The notes beneath the pieces were generated by a model that was given only the letters and a program-made list of their open reading frames with translations, ran no database searches and was not told where the DNA came from. Position numbers and translations under genes: made by a program. Below are positions 15,886 to 25,400 of a DNA stretch of 64,000 bases, in pieces (position 1 is the first letter of the stretch; every line of letters starts with the position of its first letter). Source of the DNA: Lewinellaceae bacterium (GTDB lineage Bacteria; Bacteroidota; Bacteroidia; Chitinophagales; Saprospiraceae); contig JACJYA010000002.1 of NCBI GenBank assembly GCA_020636315.1, forward strand, positions 62,001 through 126,000. Reading direction: 5' to 3'.

Positions 15886-17895
15886 ATGAACTGGAAAATC
15901 GCCTTTTGTTTTGTTCTATCCGGATCATTGTTCTACTGGGGCTGTATTCCTCCTTCCAATGAGGCCCCTACGGAGGTCAGTATTAATCTCGAAGACCCCG
16001 TATTCCAAAAGATCCATGATTTTCAGGACCGCCAGTTCCAGGACAGCCTGTTTCCGTATTTCCACCACGAAAACCCCACCTATCGTTATCTGGCGGCCAT
16101 GGCCTTTGGCTCCATTCGGGACTCCACGGCCAACGACAGCCTGGCCCTGTTGCTCAGCGACCCGTCTGATGAGGTGCGGGCAGCGGCAGCCTTCTCCATC
16201 GGCCAGGCCGGAGCTGTCTCAGGTGAACTCCTGCTCCTGGAAGCTTTCAGCCGAAAAGACACCATCGGCAGGTACTGGCTGGCCAACCGGGCTATTCTGG
16301 AGGCCATTGGCAAATGCGGTACAGAAGAAAACCTCCGGGCCCTGAGCACCATTTCCACCTACCGGCCCGTTGATACGATGCTGGTGGAAGGGCAGGCCCT
16401 CGGCATATACCGCTATGCCCTGCGCGGCCTTACCCTGCCGGAAGGCACTGCCAGAATGCTGGGCATGGCCACCGATAATCATTTTCCTGCCGACTGCAGA
16501 ACCATTGCCGCCAACTACCTTTACCGCGCCCCCGACATTCAGGTTGACAGCTCGGAAGCCTCCGCTTTGGCTGCCGTTATCGACAAAGAGGAAGACCCGC
16601 GAATCCGCATGGCGCTGGTGGTGGCTCTGGGAAAGGCCAGGACAGAAGGCGCTCTCGCTGATCTTGTCAGGATCTTTGCGCAGGAAAAAGATTACCGCGT
16701 GCAATGTAATATTCTTCGCGCCCTGGGTAATTTTGATTACGACAAAGGAAAACCGACAGCGCTGAAAGCGCTGCGGTCAAACAATATACAACTGGCTAAG
16801 CGGGCTACACAGTTCTTTCTCGAAAACGGCGATGCCGGCGACGCCACTCTTTACTGGCAGCTGGCCAAGGATACCCTGCCCTGGCAGGCCCAGCTGGGTA
16901 TGTATCAGGCGGCCAACCGCCATCTTCCCGCCTACTACGTCGATTACCGGGATGCGATCAATGCTGAACTCAGGCAGCGCTTACGCGGCGCCAATTCACC
17001 TTATGAAAAAAAGGCGGTGCTGATGGCGCTCAGCGAATTTGGCTGGAACTACAGATACATTTACCGCGAAGGGTTCCAGGCAGAAGCTCCGGCGATCCGC
17101 ACGGCTACCCTGGAAGCGCTGGCGGCGATCAGCGGGCGGGAGGATTTCCGCGCTTTTTTCGGCGCGGGCTACCGGCAGGTGCGGCGGGAACTGCTCGGCA
17201 TGTTCCTGGAGTCTATGCAAACCGGCGATCCAGCTATGATCGCTATTGCCGCCGAAGCTCTGCGCAATGAGGACCAGAACTACAAGGCCTATATTCAGGA
17301 TTTCGGCCGGCTGGATTCCGCTCTGGTGCGGCTGGAACTACCCAAGGAGATCGAAGCCTACAATGAACTGCGTAAAACCCTGGCGTTCTTCAAAGACGAA
17401 CCCGAACCCCAGGCAAAAACCCCGGACTTTAACCATCCTATAGACTGGACCCTGCTCAACCAGTCCACCGGCAATCAAACCGCAACCATAAAGACTCCCC
17501 GGGGAAATATCGCAATTGAACTGCTTCCGGAAGTTGCCCCCGGAACAGTAGTCAACTTTCTGGCACTGGCCCGGCAGGGGTTCTATACTGATAAAGCCTT
17601 CCATCGGGTAGTGCCCAATTTTGTTATTCAGGGCGGCGGCCTGCGGGGCGATGGTTACGGCAGCCTGGACTATACCATCCGCTCTGAATTGTCCAGCCTG
17701 CATTATCTCAGAGAAGGTTATGTGGGGATGGCCTCTTCGGGCAACCATACGGAATGCACCCAATTCTTTATCACCCACTCTCCCACTCTTCATCTCGACG
17801 GCAACTATACTATCTTTGGGCGCGTGGCTTCAGGAATGGATATCGTTCATCAGATACAGATTGGCGACCGGATCGAGGAGATCGCCCTTAAATAG
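15886..17895 (+). CDS. HEAT-repeat lipoprotein fused to a cyclophilin-type peptidyl-prolyl isomerase
   Basis: 669 residues. A lipoprotein signal peptide ends in a lipobox-like FYWGC (Cys ~20), so the protein should be lipid-anchored in the envelope. Residues ~50-500 are alpha-helical HEAT or PBS-lyase-like repeats (SDEVRAAAAFSIGQAG, DPRIRMALVVALGKA). The last ~135 residues are a cyclophilin: TPRGNIAIELLPEVAPGTVVNFLALA, FHRVVPNFVIQGG, QFFITHSPTLHLDGNYTIFGRV. The usual catalytic FHR and QFF elements are present. An envelope folding factor in which the HEAT array recruits clients is inferred. The gcvT gene starts 80 bp downstream on the same strand. Confidence 0.9.
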   Translation: MNWKIAFCFVLSGSLFYWGCIPPSNEAPTEVSINLEDPVFQKIHDFQDRQFQDSLFPYFHHENPTYRYLAAMAFGSIRDSTANDSLALLLSDPSDEVRAAAAFSIGQAGAVSGELLLLEAFSRKDTIGRYWLANRAILEAIGKCGTEENLRALSTISTYRPVDTMLVEGQALGIYRYALRGLTLPEGTARMLGMATDNHFPADCRTIAANYLYRAPDIQVDSSEASALAAVIDKEEDPRIRMALVVALGKARTEGALADLVRIFAQEKDYRVQCNILRALGNFDYDKGKPTALKALRSNNIQLAKRATQFFLENGDAGDATLYWQLAKDTLPWQAQLGMYQAANRHLPAYYVDYRDAINAELRQRLRGANSPYEKKAVLMALSEFGWNYRYIYREGFQAEAPAIRTATLEALAAISGREDFRAFFGAGYRQVRRELLGMFLESMQTGDPAMIAIAAEALRNEDQNYKAYIQDFGRLDSALVRLELPKEIEAYNELRKTLAFFKDEPEPQAKTPDFNHPIDWTLLNQSTGNQTATIKTPRGNIAIELLPEVAPGTVVNFLALARQGFYTDKAFHRVVPNFVIQGGGLRGDGYGSLDYTIRSELSSLHYLREGYVGMASSGNHTECTQFFITHSPTLHLDGNYTIFGRVASGMDIVHQIQIGDRIEEIALK

Positions 17896-17975
17896 GCCGC
17901 GAAATAAAATGGCGGAATATTTGAACACACTCTTAAGTAGAAAATTGAAATCACTATCCAGAATAAAACCAAAAC

Positions 17976-19088
17976 ATGAAAAACACACCTCTGACGGAAA
18001 AGCACATTGCTCTTGGAGCCCGCATGGCGGAATTTGCCGGTTACAACATGCCCATTTCCTACACCGGGATCAAAGAGGAACACCACCAGGTCAGGAATAA
18101 GGTAGGCGTATTCGACGTGTCTCACATGGGAGAATTCATCGTCCGCGGAAAGGAAGCACTGCAGCTCGTACAAAAGATCACGACTAATGACGCATCCAAA
18201 CTGCAAATCGGGGACGCTCAATATTCCTGCTTTCCCAACGATAAAGGGGGCATCGTCGATGACTGCCTGGTTTACCGGCTGCCGGAAGACAACTGCGCCG
18301 AAGGCGAACAGGCATTCATGCTGGTCGTCAATGCTTCGAATATTGATAAAGACTGGGAATGGGCCAACCGGCACAATGAATTTGACACTCGCCTGATCAA
18401 CATTTCCGATCAGACGGCCCTGCTGGCGGTTCAGGGGCCCAAGGCTGCCGACGCCCTCCAACCACTTACTGAAGTCGATCTGAAAGGGGTCCGGTTCTAC
18501 ACCTTCACCAAAGGAACCTTTGCCGGGATCGAAAACGTGCTCATTTCTGCCACCGGTTACACAGGCGCCGGCGGATTCGAACTGTATGTCGATGCCTCTC
18601 AGGCCGGCAAGCTCTGGGATGCCGTTTTTGAGGCCGGCAAGAACCAGGACATTCAACCCATCGGCCTGGGCGCCCGCGACACCCTGCGGCTGGAAATGGG
18701 CTACTGCCTCTACGGGAACGACATCGATGACACTACTTCCCCCATCGAAGCCGGATTGGGTTGGATCACCAAAACGAAAAAGGGGGATTTTATCAGCCGG
18801 GACGCCTTTGCCCGGCAGCGGGAGGAAGGGGTCAGCCGCAAGCTGGTGGGGTTCATCCTGCCGGAAGAACGGCGGGTGCCCCGGCACGATTACCCGATCG
18901 AGGATGCGGGAGGCAACGAGATTGGTAAAGTAACTTCCGGCACCATGTCGCCTTCATTGGATTATCCGATCGGCATGGGGTATGTTCAAAAGGGGTTTGC
19001 CGCCAATGATACCCGAATATTCATTGTGGCGGGAAAGAAACGCCTGGAAGCAACCGTAAAAAAGCCTCCTTTTTATAATCCGTCTTAA
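17976..19088 (+). CDS. gcvT: Aminomethyltransferase, glycine cleavage system T protein
   Basis: 370 residues, family-typical. It transfers the methylene group from the aminomethyl-lipoyl H protein to tetrahydrofolate, releasing ammonia. Recognisable parts are the N-terminal HIALGARMAEFAGYNMPISY, GVFDVSHMGEF (~45), NDKGGIVDDCLVYR (~88), TGYTGAGGFELYVD (~190), the conserved LGARDTLRLEMGYCLYGNDID (~230) and the C-terminal barrel GKVTSGTMSPSLDYPIGMGYV. No other gcv gene is in the window. Confidence 0.95.
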   Translation: MKNTPLTEKHIALGARMAEFAGYNMPISYTGIKEEHHQVRNKVGVFDVSHMGEFIVRGKEALQLVQKITTNDASKLQIGDAQYSCFPNDKGGIVDDCLVYRLPEDNCAEGEQAFMLVVNASNIDKDWEWANRHNEFDTRLINISDQTALLAVQGPKAADALQPLTEVDLKGVRFYTFTKGTFAGIENVLISATGYTGAGGFELYVDASQAGKLWDAVFEAGKNQDIQPIGLGARDTLRLEMGYCLYGNDIDDTTSPIEAGLGWITKTKKGDFISRDAFARQREEGVSRKLVGFILPEERRVPRHDYPIEDAGGNEIGKVTSGTMSPSLDYPIGMGYVQKGFAANDTRIFIVAGKKRLEATVKKPPFYNPS

Positions 19089-19237
19089 GCGCCATTTCAA
19101 GAATTTTTATTTATTTTGTTGGTTCAGTACTTTTTGAAACTTCCTTAACGGCAAACCGGTTTCATTATTGGCCAGGCGCGAAGGCCTGGCGCGACAAGCA
19201 GCAGCAGCAGCAGGCAGGCAACAAATACCCACTCCAA

Positions 19238-19738
19238 ATGACTTTAAAAGAAGGAAAAGAAAAGTTTATCCAATCCTGGGGCGCACTGGGGTCAAGTTGG
19301 GGTATCAACCGGACGATGGCCCAGATCCACGCCCTTTTGCTCATTTCTCCGGAAGCCCTGTCGGCCGAAGAGATCATGGAAGAATTACAGATCTCCCGGG
19401 GAAATGCCAATATGAACATCCGGGCGCTGATCGACTGGGGCCTCGTTTACAAGGAACTGAAGCCCGGTGAACGCAAAGAATTCTTCGTTGCCGAAAAGGA
19501 TATGTGGGAGGTGGTGAAAAACATCATTATCCAGCGCAAAAAACGGGAACTGGAACCCATGCTCCGCGTCCTGGATGAGATATCCAGCGTTGACCCGGAC
19601 AGCGAAGAGGCCGAAGAATTCATCGAGATCATCCGCGAGATCAAACTCTTCTCCAACAAGGCCGACTCCACCCTTGACACCCTCGTCAAATCCGACTCCA
19701 ACTGGTTTGTCGGCACTTTTATGAAAATGATCAAGTGA
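19238..19738 (+). CDS. GbsR/MarR-family winged-helix transcriptional regulator
   Basis: 166 residues. The N-terminal half is a winged helix-turn-helix: FIQSWGALGSSWGINRTMAQIHALLL, then LSAEEIMEELQISRGNANMNIRALIDWGL as recognition region and a wing ending in KPGERKEFF. The C-terminal half is a helical dimerisation tail (RKKRELEPMLRVLDEISS). The family resembles the choline/betaine regulator GbsR. No osmolyte gene is adjacent, so its target is unknown. It lies 50 bp upstream of the sigma-factor gene on the same strand and might be read through into it. A CAG-rich run (19197-19213) and a GCCAGGC/GCCTGGC inverted repeat lie just before the gene. Confidence 0.85.
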   Translation: MTLKEGKEKFIQSWGALGSSWGINRTMAQIHALLLISPEALSAEEIMEELQISRGNANMNIRALIDWGLVYKELKPGERKEFFVAEKDMWEVVKNIIIQRKKRELEPMLRVLDEISSVDPDSEEAEEFIEIIREIKLFSNKADSTLDTLVKSDSNWFVGTFMKMIK

Positions 19739-19755
19739 AGTTTTTCCCAAAAACA

Positions 19756-19783
19756 GGCTTACTTTTTTGATAATGCAGGTATA
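19756..19783 (+). promoter_or_regulatory. Candidate sigma-dependent promoter in front of the sigma gene (weakest of three)
   Basis: GGCTTACTTTTTT (19756-19768) and AGGTATAGA (19777-19785) resemble the paired motifs at 22346-22377 and 29986-30017, with one base lost in the first box and a CTTAC-to-GTATA distance of 21 instead of 20. The sigma ATG (19789) lies only six bases after the -10-like box. A transcript from here would therefore be leaderless or nearly so. Autoregulation is inference. Confidence 0.4.
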
Positions 19784-19788
19784 GATTG

Positions 19789-20619
19789 ATGATTGAATGT
19801 GGTAAACAAAGGTTCAGGTCGCTAAAAGAACTTCTGGCAGAAGTCCGTAAAGAAAATAAGGGTGCCATTAGTTGCCTGTACAGCCTGATGACCCACTACT
19901 GTTACCCGTCTGTCAAAGCCTATGTCCTCCGGTGGGGGCGTCCCGAAGCCGATGCCGAAGACTTTTTTCAGGAGGCTTTCCTGGTGCTCTTTACAAAGAT
20001 CCGGGAAGGGAAATTCAAATTGCAGGCCCTGGCCCGGCAGCCATATACCGGACAACTTTGCGCTTATATCATGCAAACCGTAAAAAACCTGTTGCGCAAG
20101 GCCGTCCGTTGGGAAAACCGGCCACCGGTGTTGCCTGAGGAGCAAACGGCTACCCAGGACGAGATGGAATACCTTTCCTACCTTTTCAGGGAATTTCTCC
20201 TGGAGATGGAGGCACCCTGCCGGGAAATGCTCATTAGCCGTTACTTCCGAAAGCATACTCTTCCGGAAATTGGCAAGGGACATAACCCCAAAATTGGCGC
20301 AAAGGCAGCACGTAAAGCTTTGAGCCAATGTATTCAGTACTTGCTTTCAAAAGTCAACCAGGCACTGGATCAAGGCCGGGAAAAGAGGAAACTGGAGCTT
20401 GTCGCTCTGAACACTGTCCAAGAAATGGAAGAACCCTGCCGCAGCCTTTTAAATATGTTTTACTCCAACGAAAAAAAATGGACAATGGAGGAAATTGCCA
20501 ATGCACTGGATTATAAAAATGCCAATGTAGCAAAAGTGGCAAAAGGAGACTGCATGAAAAAGCTGCACCTCAAAATTGCCCGGAAACTGTCGGAAGAGCC
20601 TAAAAATCAGGGCCTGTGA
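19789..20619 (+). CDS. RNA polymerase sigma-70 family (ECF-like) sigma factor with two region-4-like segments
   Basis: 276 residues from ATG 19789; a TTG just upstream is a poorer start. Region 2 is clear: AISCLYSLMTHYCYPSVKAYV, then EADAEDFFQEAFLVLFTKIREGKF (~45-75) and YTGQLCAYIMQTVKNLLRK. A first region-4-like segment (~140-190, EMEAPCREMLISRYFRKHTL...KAARKALSQCIQYLL) is followed by a second (~205-265, EMEEPCRSLLNMFY...WTMEEIANAL...NVAKVAKGDCMKKL). Ordinary ECF factors have ~170-200 residues and one region 4, so this protein carries an extra domain. The stop overlaps the ATG of the next gene by one base (TGATG), implying coupled translation with a membrane partner that looks like an anti-sigma factor. 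Confidence 0.8.
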   Translation: MIECGKQRFRSLKELLAEVRKENKGAISCLYSLMTHYCYPSVKAYVLRWGRPEADAEDFFQEAFLVLFTKIREGKFKLQALARQPYTGQLCAYIMQTVKNLLRKAVRWENRPPVLPEEQTATQDEMEYLSYLFREFLLEMEAPCREMLISRYFRKHTLPEIGKGHNPKIGAKAARKALSQCIQYLLSKVNQALDQGREKRKLELVALNTVQEMEEPCRSLLNMFYSNEKKWTMEEIANALDYKNANVAKVAKGDCMKKLHLKIARKLSEEPKNQGL

Positions 20620-21401
20620 TGAATATTGACCCCAACATATTCGATCTGGCCAGGCGCCTTGAAGAAGGGGAACTCTCCGAATCCGAACGGCAGGAGGTTA
20701 TCCGGAAGATGGAATCCGACAATCAGTACCGGCAACACCGGCAGTACTATCATATCCTGGCCGAAGCTATCGGCAAAGCCCAACAGATGGGCGAGTTAAA
20801 AGAACAGCACCGCCGGGAAATACCCCCTCAGCAGGCCGATGCCTTTGACGCTTTCATCGAACAGGACCGCAAAGCGGCCCACCGCCGAATACAAACTTTC
20901 TGGGCCGTACTTGTGGCGCTGGCCGCCATCCTGTTTTTCTTTATCGGGAGAAGCACAGGCACGGTTACTCCCCCACCCGCCGTTGCTCCCGCCCCGGCCT
21001 CCCCGACTCCGGGGCCGGTCGCCAAAAGTGATGAAGCTATACTCAATGAGGAACCGATGGGGGGCGCCGGAAACGCAGAGCCCACCCCTGTCCTTTATAA
21101 GAAAATAGAACTTTCCGGCAACACTGCCATTATGGAAGAACCCGAACGGAAAACAGCCGAACTGAATACCTATCAGGGAGAGGTTCTGATGGCCGATATT
21201 CAGGACGGCGCCCTCAGGCTATTCGTACCGGAGGGTGCCCCCAAACTGAAAACACCTCTGGTTTGGATTGTCCTGGGCCCGAAAGAAGAAGAAAGAAATT
21301 TCCTGAAGATAGGAGACAATATCTATGAATTCAGCCCCACCGGCCAAAAAGCAGAACTGCGGCCTTTAGCGGATGAAAGGTTGCTCCAATGGTTGAGGTA
21401 A
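20619..21401 (+). CDS. Single-pass membrane protein, probable anti-sigma factor
   Basis: 260 residues. The N-terminal ~90 residues are soluble and charged (LARRLEEGELSESERQEVIRKMESD). One membrane helix follows (~93-110, FWAVLVALAAILFFFIGR), then a Pro/Ala linker and a ~130-residue envelope domain rich in beta strands. Position directly after a sigma gene with a one-base overlap, and this topology, are those of anti-sigma factors. The N-terminal residues are too divergent for me to assign a named anti-sigma domain. It would hold the sigma factor at the inner membrane and sense the periplasm, which is inference from topology and context. Confidence 0.65.
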   Translation: MNIDPNIFDLARRLEEGELSESERQEVIRKMESDNQYRQHRQYYHILAEAIGKAQQMGELKEQHRREIPPQQADAFDAFIEQDRKAAHRRIQTFWAVLVALAAILFFFIGRSTGTVTPPPAVAPAPASPTPGPVAKSDEAILNEEPMGGAGNAEPTPVLYKKIELSGNTAIMEEPERKTAELNTYQGEVLMADIQDGALRLFVPEGAPKLKTPLVWIVLGPKEEERNFLKIGDNIYEFSPTGQKAELRPLADERLLQWLR

Positions 21402-21473
21402 TGCTTTTGTATGGAGCGCTGTCCACTTGATTTGCCAAAGAAGGAAAATTGTTAACCGCAAAAACACCTGGCC

Positions 21474-22331
21474 ATGAGAAGATACTATTTCTTGGATTTT
21501 TTATTTCTCCTTCTTTTGCTCCCTTGCTCGTCTCTCGCTCAACCTTCCCCTGATAATGGCCTGCTCTGGGAAGATGAACAATACGGGGAATCTCCAATGA
21601 TGGCCTATTATGCCTTAAGTGACAGAGGAGGCGATATTCCGGCCATAAAGGACTTTAAGGCCTTTTGCCCCACTCCCCAGGATCAGGGGAATACCGCTTC
21701 CTGCGTAGGATATGCCCTGGCACATGGCCTGACTATTGCCAGGTCTATCCAAAAGAAATGGAGAGGCAGAACGAATATCGACGCTCATGCCCACTCCGCT
21801 TCATTTATTTACAACCAGATTAAGCTGGATGAGGACTGTGAGAGCGGCGCATATCTGACTGCGGGATTGCGTTTGTTGCAGCAACAGGGCGATTGCCTGA
21901 TTTCTGATTTTAAAAATACCCCTGGCAACTGCCGGACAGTTCCACGGCCCATTCATAAACAGAAGGCATCTGCCTATCGCATCTTTCAATATAAAGCACT
22001 GTTCCTGCCCGACGCAACCGAAAAGGAAAAACTTGACCAGGTCCGAACCGCATTGGCCAACGGACAACCTCCCGTTATTGGAATGTACGTCCCTATTAAC
22101 ATCAAAGTAGTTTCTCCTTCCCAACTGGACTGGAGCAGTTCTGCTCCCAAATCCGGGCATGCACTGGTTGTCATAGGGTACAACGAAAAAGAAAGAACAT
22201 TCGAATTGCTCAACAGCTACGGCCCTGCCTGGGGTGACGGCGGCTTTTTTAAATTGCCGTATGACGTGTTGGCCAGCCATATCCGGTACGGGTTCTGCCT
22301 GGAGCTGGGCGAGGATTTTGGGTGCGAATGA
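21474..22331 (+). CDS. Secreted papain-like (C1 family) cysteine peptidase
   Basis: 285 residues with a signal peptide (MRRYYFLDFLFLLLLLPCSSLAQ). The catalytic cysteine lies in QDQGNTASCVGYALAHG (~Cys 76), where papains have QGxCGSCWA. The histidine is in KSGHALVVIGYN (~228) and the asparagine in LLNSYGPAWGDGGFFKLPYD (~246). No separate propeptide domain is evident, since only ~45 residues lie between the signal peptide and the catalytic region. It should cleave proteins in the periplasm or outside the cell. It lies 72 bp after the probable anti-sigma gene, so it may belong to that operon. Confidence 0.85.
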   Translation: MRRYYFLDFLFLLLLLPCSSLAQPSPDNGLLWEDEQYGESPMMAYYALSDRGGDIPAIKDFKAFCPTPQDQGNTASCVGYALAHGLTIARSIQKKWRGRTNIDAHAHSASFIYNQIKLDEDCESGAYLTAGLRLLQQQGDCLISDFKNTPGNCRTVPRPIHKQKASAYRIFQYKALFLPDATEKEKLDQVRTALANGQPPVIGMYVPINIKVVSPSQLDWSSSAPKSGHALVVIGYNEKERTFELLNSYGPAWGDGGFFKLPYDVLASHIRYGFCLELGEDFGCE

Positions 22332-22345
22332 TTTTTTCGGGCACC

Positions 22346-22377
22346 GGACTTACCTTTTTCGATCAAGGGTATATACA
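22346..22377 (+). promoter_or_regulatory. Candidate alternative-sigma promoter of the beta-helix gene
   Basis: GGACTTAC followed by a T run (22346-22359) and GGGTATATACA (22367-22377). The two boxes are separated exactly as at 29986-30017 (21 bp start to start). The ATG follows 40 bp downstream. It has no TAnnTTTG box. Assignment to the neighbouring sigma factor is inference. Confidence 0.55.
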
Positions 22378-22417
22378 AGCGAAAACAGATTGTAATTTTT
22401 TATAAAACTCAGTCACC

Positions 22418-25400
22418 ATGAAAACCCAACTAACCCCTGCCGTTTTATTGGCTCACGCTTTCTTTTTTCTTTCCAATCCAATACTTGGTACTACTATTCG
22501 CGTGCCGGCCGACAGCTCGACCATCCAGGCTGCTATTAATGGTGCAGTGGACGGCGATACCGTGCTGGTAGCGCCGGGCATTTACACCGAAGGGGACATT
22601 GAGCTATTGGGAAAAGAGGTGGTGGTGGTTTCCGAAGCAGGAGCAGCGCTCACCACCATTGACGCAGAAGGTGAAAACCTCTACGGCTTCTACGCCCACC
22701 AGGGAGAAGGCCAGGGAACAGTGATCAAGGGCTTCAGGATCGTCAATGCTTCTTCCGCCGGCATCAGCCTGGACAGCGGGTCGCCAAAAGTGCAGGACTG
22801 TATAATTGAAAACAACACCCGGGGCCTTTTCCTGCAATCCACCGATGGCATCATTGAAGGTTGCATTATTCGCAACAACTCTTCCGGAGGAGGCATCCAC
22901 AGCCGTTCGGGAACTGCTGACGCCATTGTCAGGAACTGCCTTCTAGCCCGCAATTACTCTAATTTAGAAGGCGGTGGCATTTATATTACAAACAGCCAAA
23001 GCCCCACCTTCATCAACTGCACTATTGTAAGCAATGAAGCCCGCACCAGGGGCGGAGGCGTTTTCGCCTTTAACGGTTGGCCCATAAGGATGAGAAACTG
23101 TATCCTTTGGAGAAATGTAGCCCCGGAAAACCCTAATCTTGATGCTTATGTATATGATATCACTTATTCCGATATAGAAGGTATCTGTTTGCCCCACAAG
23201 GGCAATATCAGCCAGGGCCCGGAATTTATTGATACACTATACCACCTTGCCGCCACAAGCCCTTGCATTGATGCTGGCAACCCGACAGACGGATTTGATC
23301 CAGATAGTACTCAGATCAACATGGGAGTTTACGGCAAAACCCCCGAAGCGGCTCCTGGCAACTCTGCCCGCCCCATAATCGAAACGGTCAGCCCCGAATC
23401 CGGCATGGCCTCGGGAGGTGAGGAGATTACCGTTACCGGGCAACGTTTCGGTAGTACTACCGGAAGCATAATTATCGGAGGCAATGGAGCTCTCATTATC
23501 AGTTGGGCGGATACGGAGGTGAAATTTACCGCACCTGCACACTCTCCGGGCAAAGTGGAAATACAGGTAGCCAATGCCCAGACATTCCAAGGCAGGCTCC
23601 CTTTCGGTTATGCTTATGAAGGGGCTGCTGTATTTAGAGTGCCTTCGGAATTCCCAACCATCCAGGGCGCAATTTACTGCGCCTCGGACGGCGATACCGT
23701 GCTGGTAGCGCCGGGCACTTACACCGAAGGGGACATTGAGCTATTGGGAAAAGAGGTGGTGGTGGTTTCCGAAGCAGGAGCAGCGCTCACCACCATTGAC
23801 GCAGAAGGTGAAAACCTCTACGGCTTCTACGCCCACCAGGGAGAAGGCCAGGGAACAGTGATCAAGGGCTTCAGGATCGTCAATGCTTCTTCCGCCGGCA
23901 TCAGCCTGGACAGCGGGTCGCCAAAAGTGCAGGACTGTATAATTGAAAACAACACCCGGGGCCTTTTCCTGCAATCCACCGATGGCATCATTGAAGGTTG
24001 CATTATTCGCAACAACTCTTCCGGAGGAGGCATCCACAGCCGTTCGGGAACTGCTGACGCCATTGTCAGGAACTGCCTTCTAGCCCGCAATTACTCTAAT
24101 TTAGAAGGCGGTGGCATTTATATTACAAACAGCCAAAGCCCCACCTTCATCAACTGCACTATTGTAAGCAATGAAGCCCGCACCAGGGGCGGAGGCGTTT
24201 TCGCCTTTAACGGTTGGCCCATAAGGATGAGAAACTGCATCCTTTGGGGAAATGTAGCCCCGGAAGATCCGGGAATAACTGCAGAATCAAGCGATATAAC
24301 CTACTCGAATATTCAGGATGGCTGGACTGGAACAGGAAATATCAATACCAATCCGGTGTTTGTCAACCGCTATACGGAGGATTACCACCTTCACTCAATT
24401 TCTCCCTGTATCGACAAAGGAGACCCGGAGGATGACTTTAGCCATGAGCCTCAACCCAATGGCGGGCGCATCAATATGGGGGCTTACGGGAATACCTCTG
24501 AGGCGGCCTCCTTCGTCCTGGAAACAGTTATTATCCAATATTTTGCAGAACCAACCTGCGGGCCCGAAACCACGGTTACAATAGAAGGGTTGTATCTGGG
24601 CACAGATGGAATGGCTATGGCCGGAGGGCAGATAATTCCTGCTAATGACATTCTGCAGTGGACAGATACCCTGATACAATTTACCGCCCCAACAGATTGG
24701 ATCGGAAGCGGAAGCCCTATTGTGGTTTCCACCAGCCTGGGAACAGATAGTATTCCCGGAGAATTTCAGTACCCACCCACCGTACAATACGTTAGTGGAG
24801 AAGTGAGTGGAGTCTGGACGAAAGACTGCCCTGGAATTTATGTACTCACCAGCGATATAGTCATACCCGAAGGGCAATCCCTGGTTATCGAACCTGGAGT
24901 ACAGGTGCTCGTCAATACAGATTCTATCTATAGTGCTTCGTTCCAGGTGTTGGGAACTTTGATCGCCGAAGGTGCCGCCACCGACTCCATTCTGTTTTCA
25001 ACGCTGCCTTATCAACGCAGGCCAGGCGCCTGGGATGGAATTGTACTGGAATCGGGAAACTCCAATTCAAATGTTCAAATGAAATATTGTATTGTAGAGT
25101 TTGCTGAAACTGGTATTACTGCAGAACATGACAATATCGTTATTGAAAATTCCATCATTCGAAATAATGAAAACTACGGAGTAGCATGGGTAGGTGTTGT
25201 ATCTGATGCCTCAGGGATAATAAGGCAGTGTACAATAAAAGAAAATCAGGGATGGGGAGTTTTGTGTGAAGCAGTTTGCTATGACAATAATGGCTACGCC
25301 AGCCCTACCATCGAAGGAAACTATATTGAAAACAATGATCAGGGCGGGATAAACATCAGAGCAATTGGAGGCAACCCTTCATCCTGGAATGGTTTTTTCC

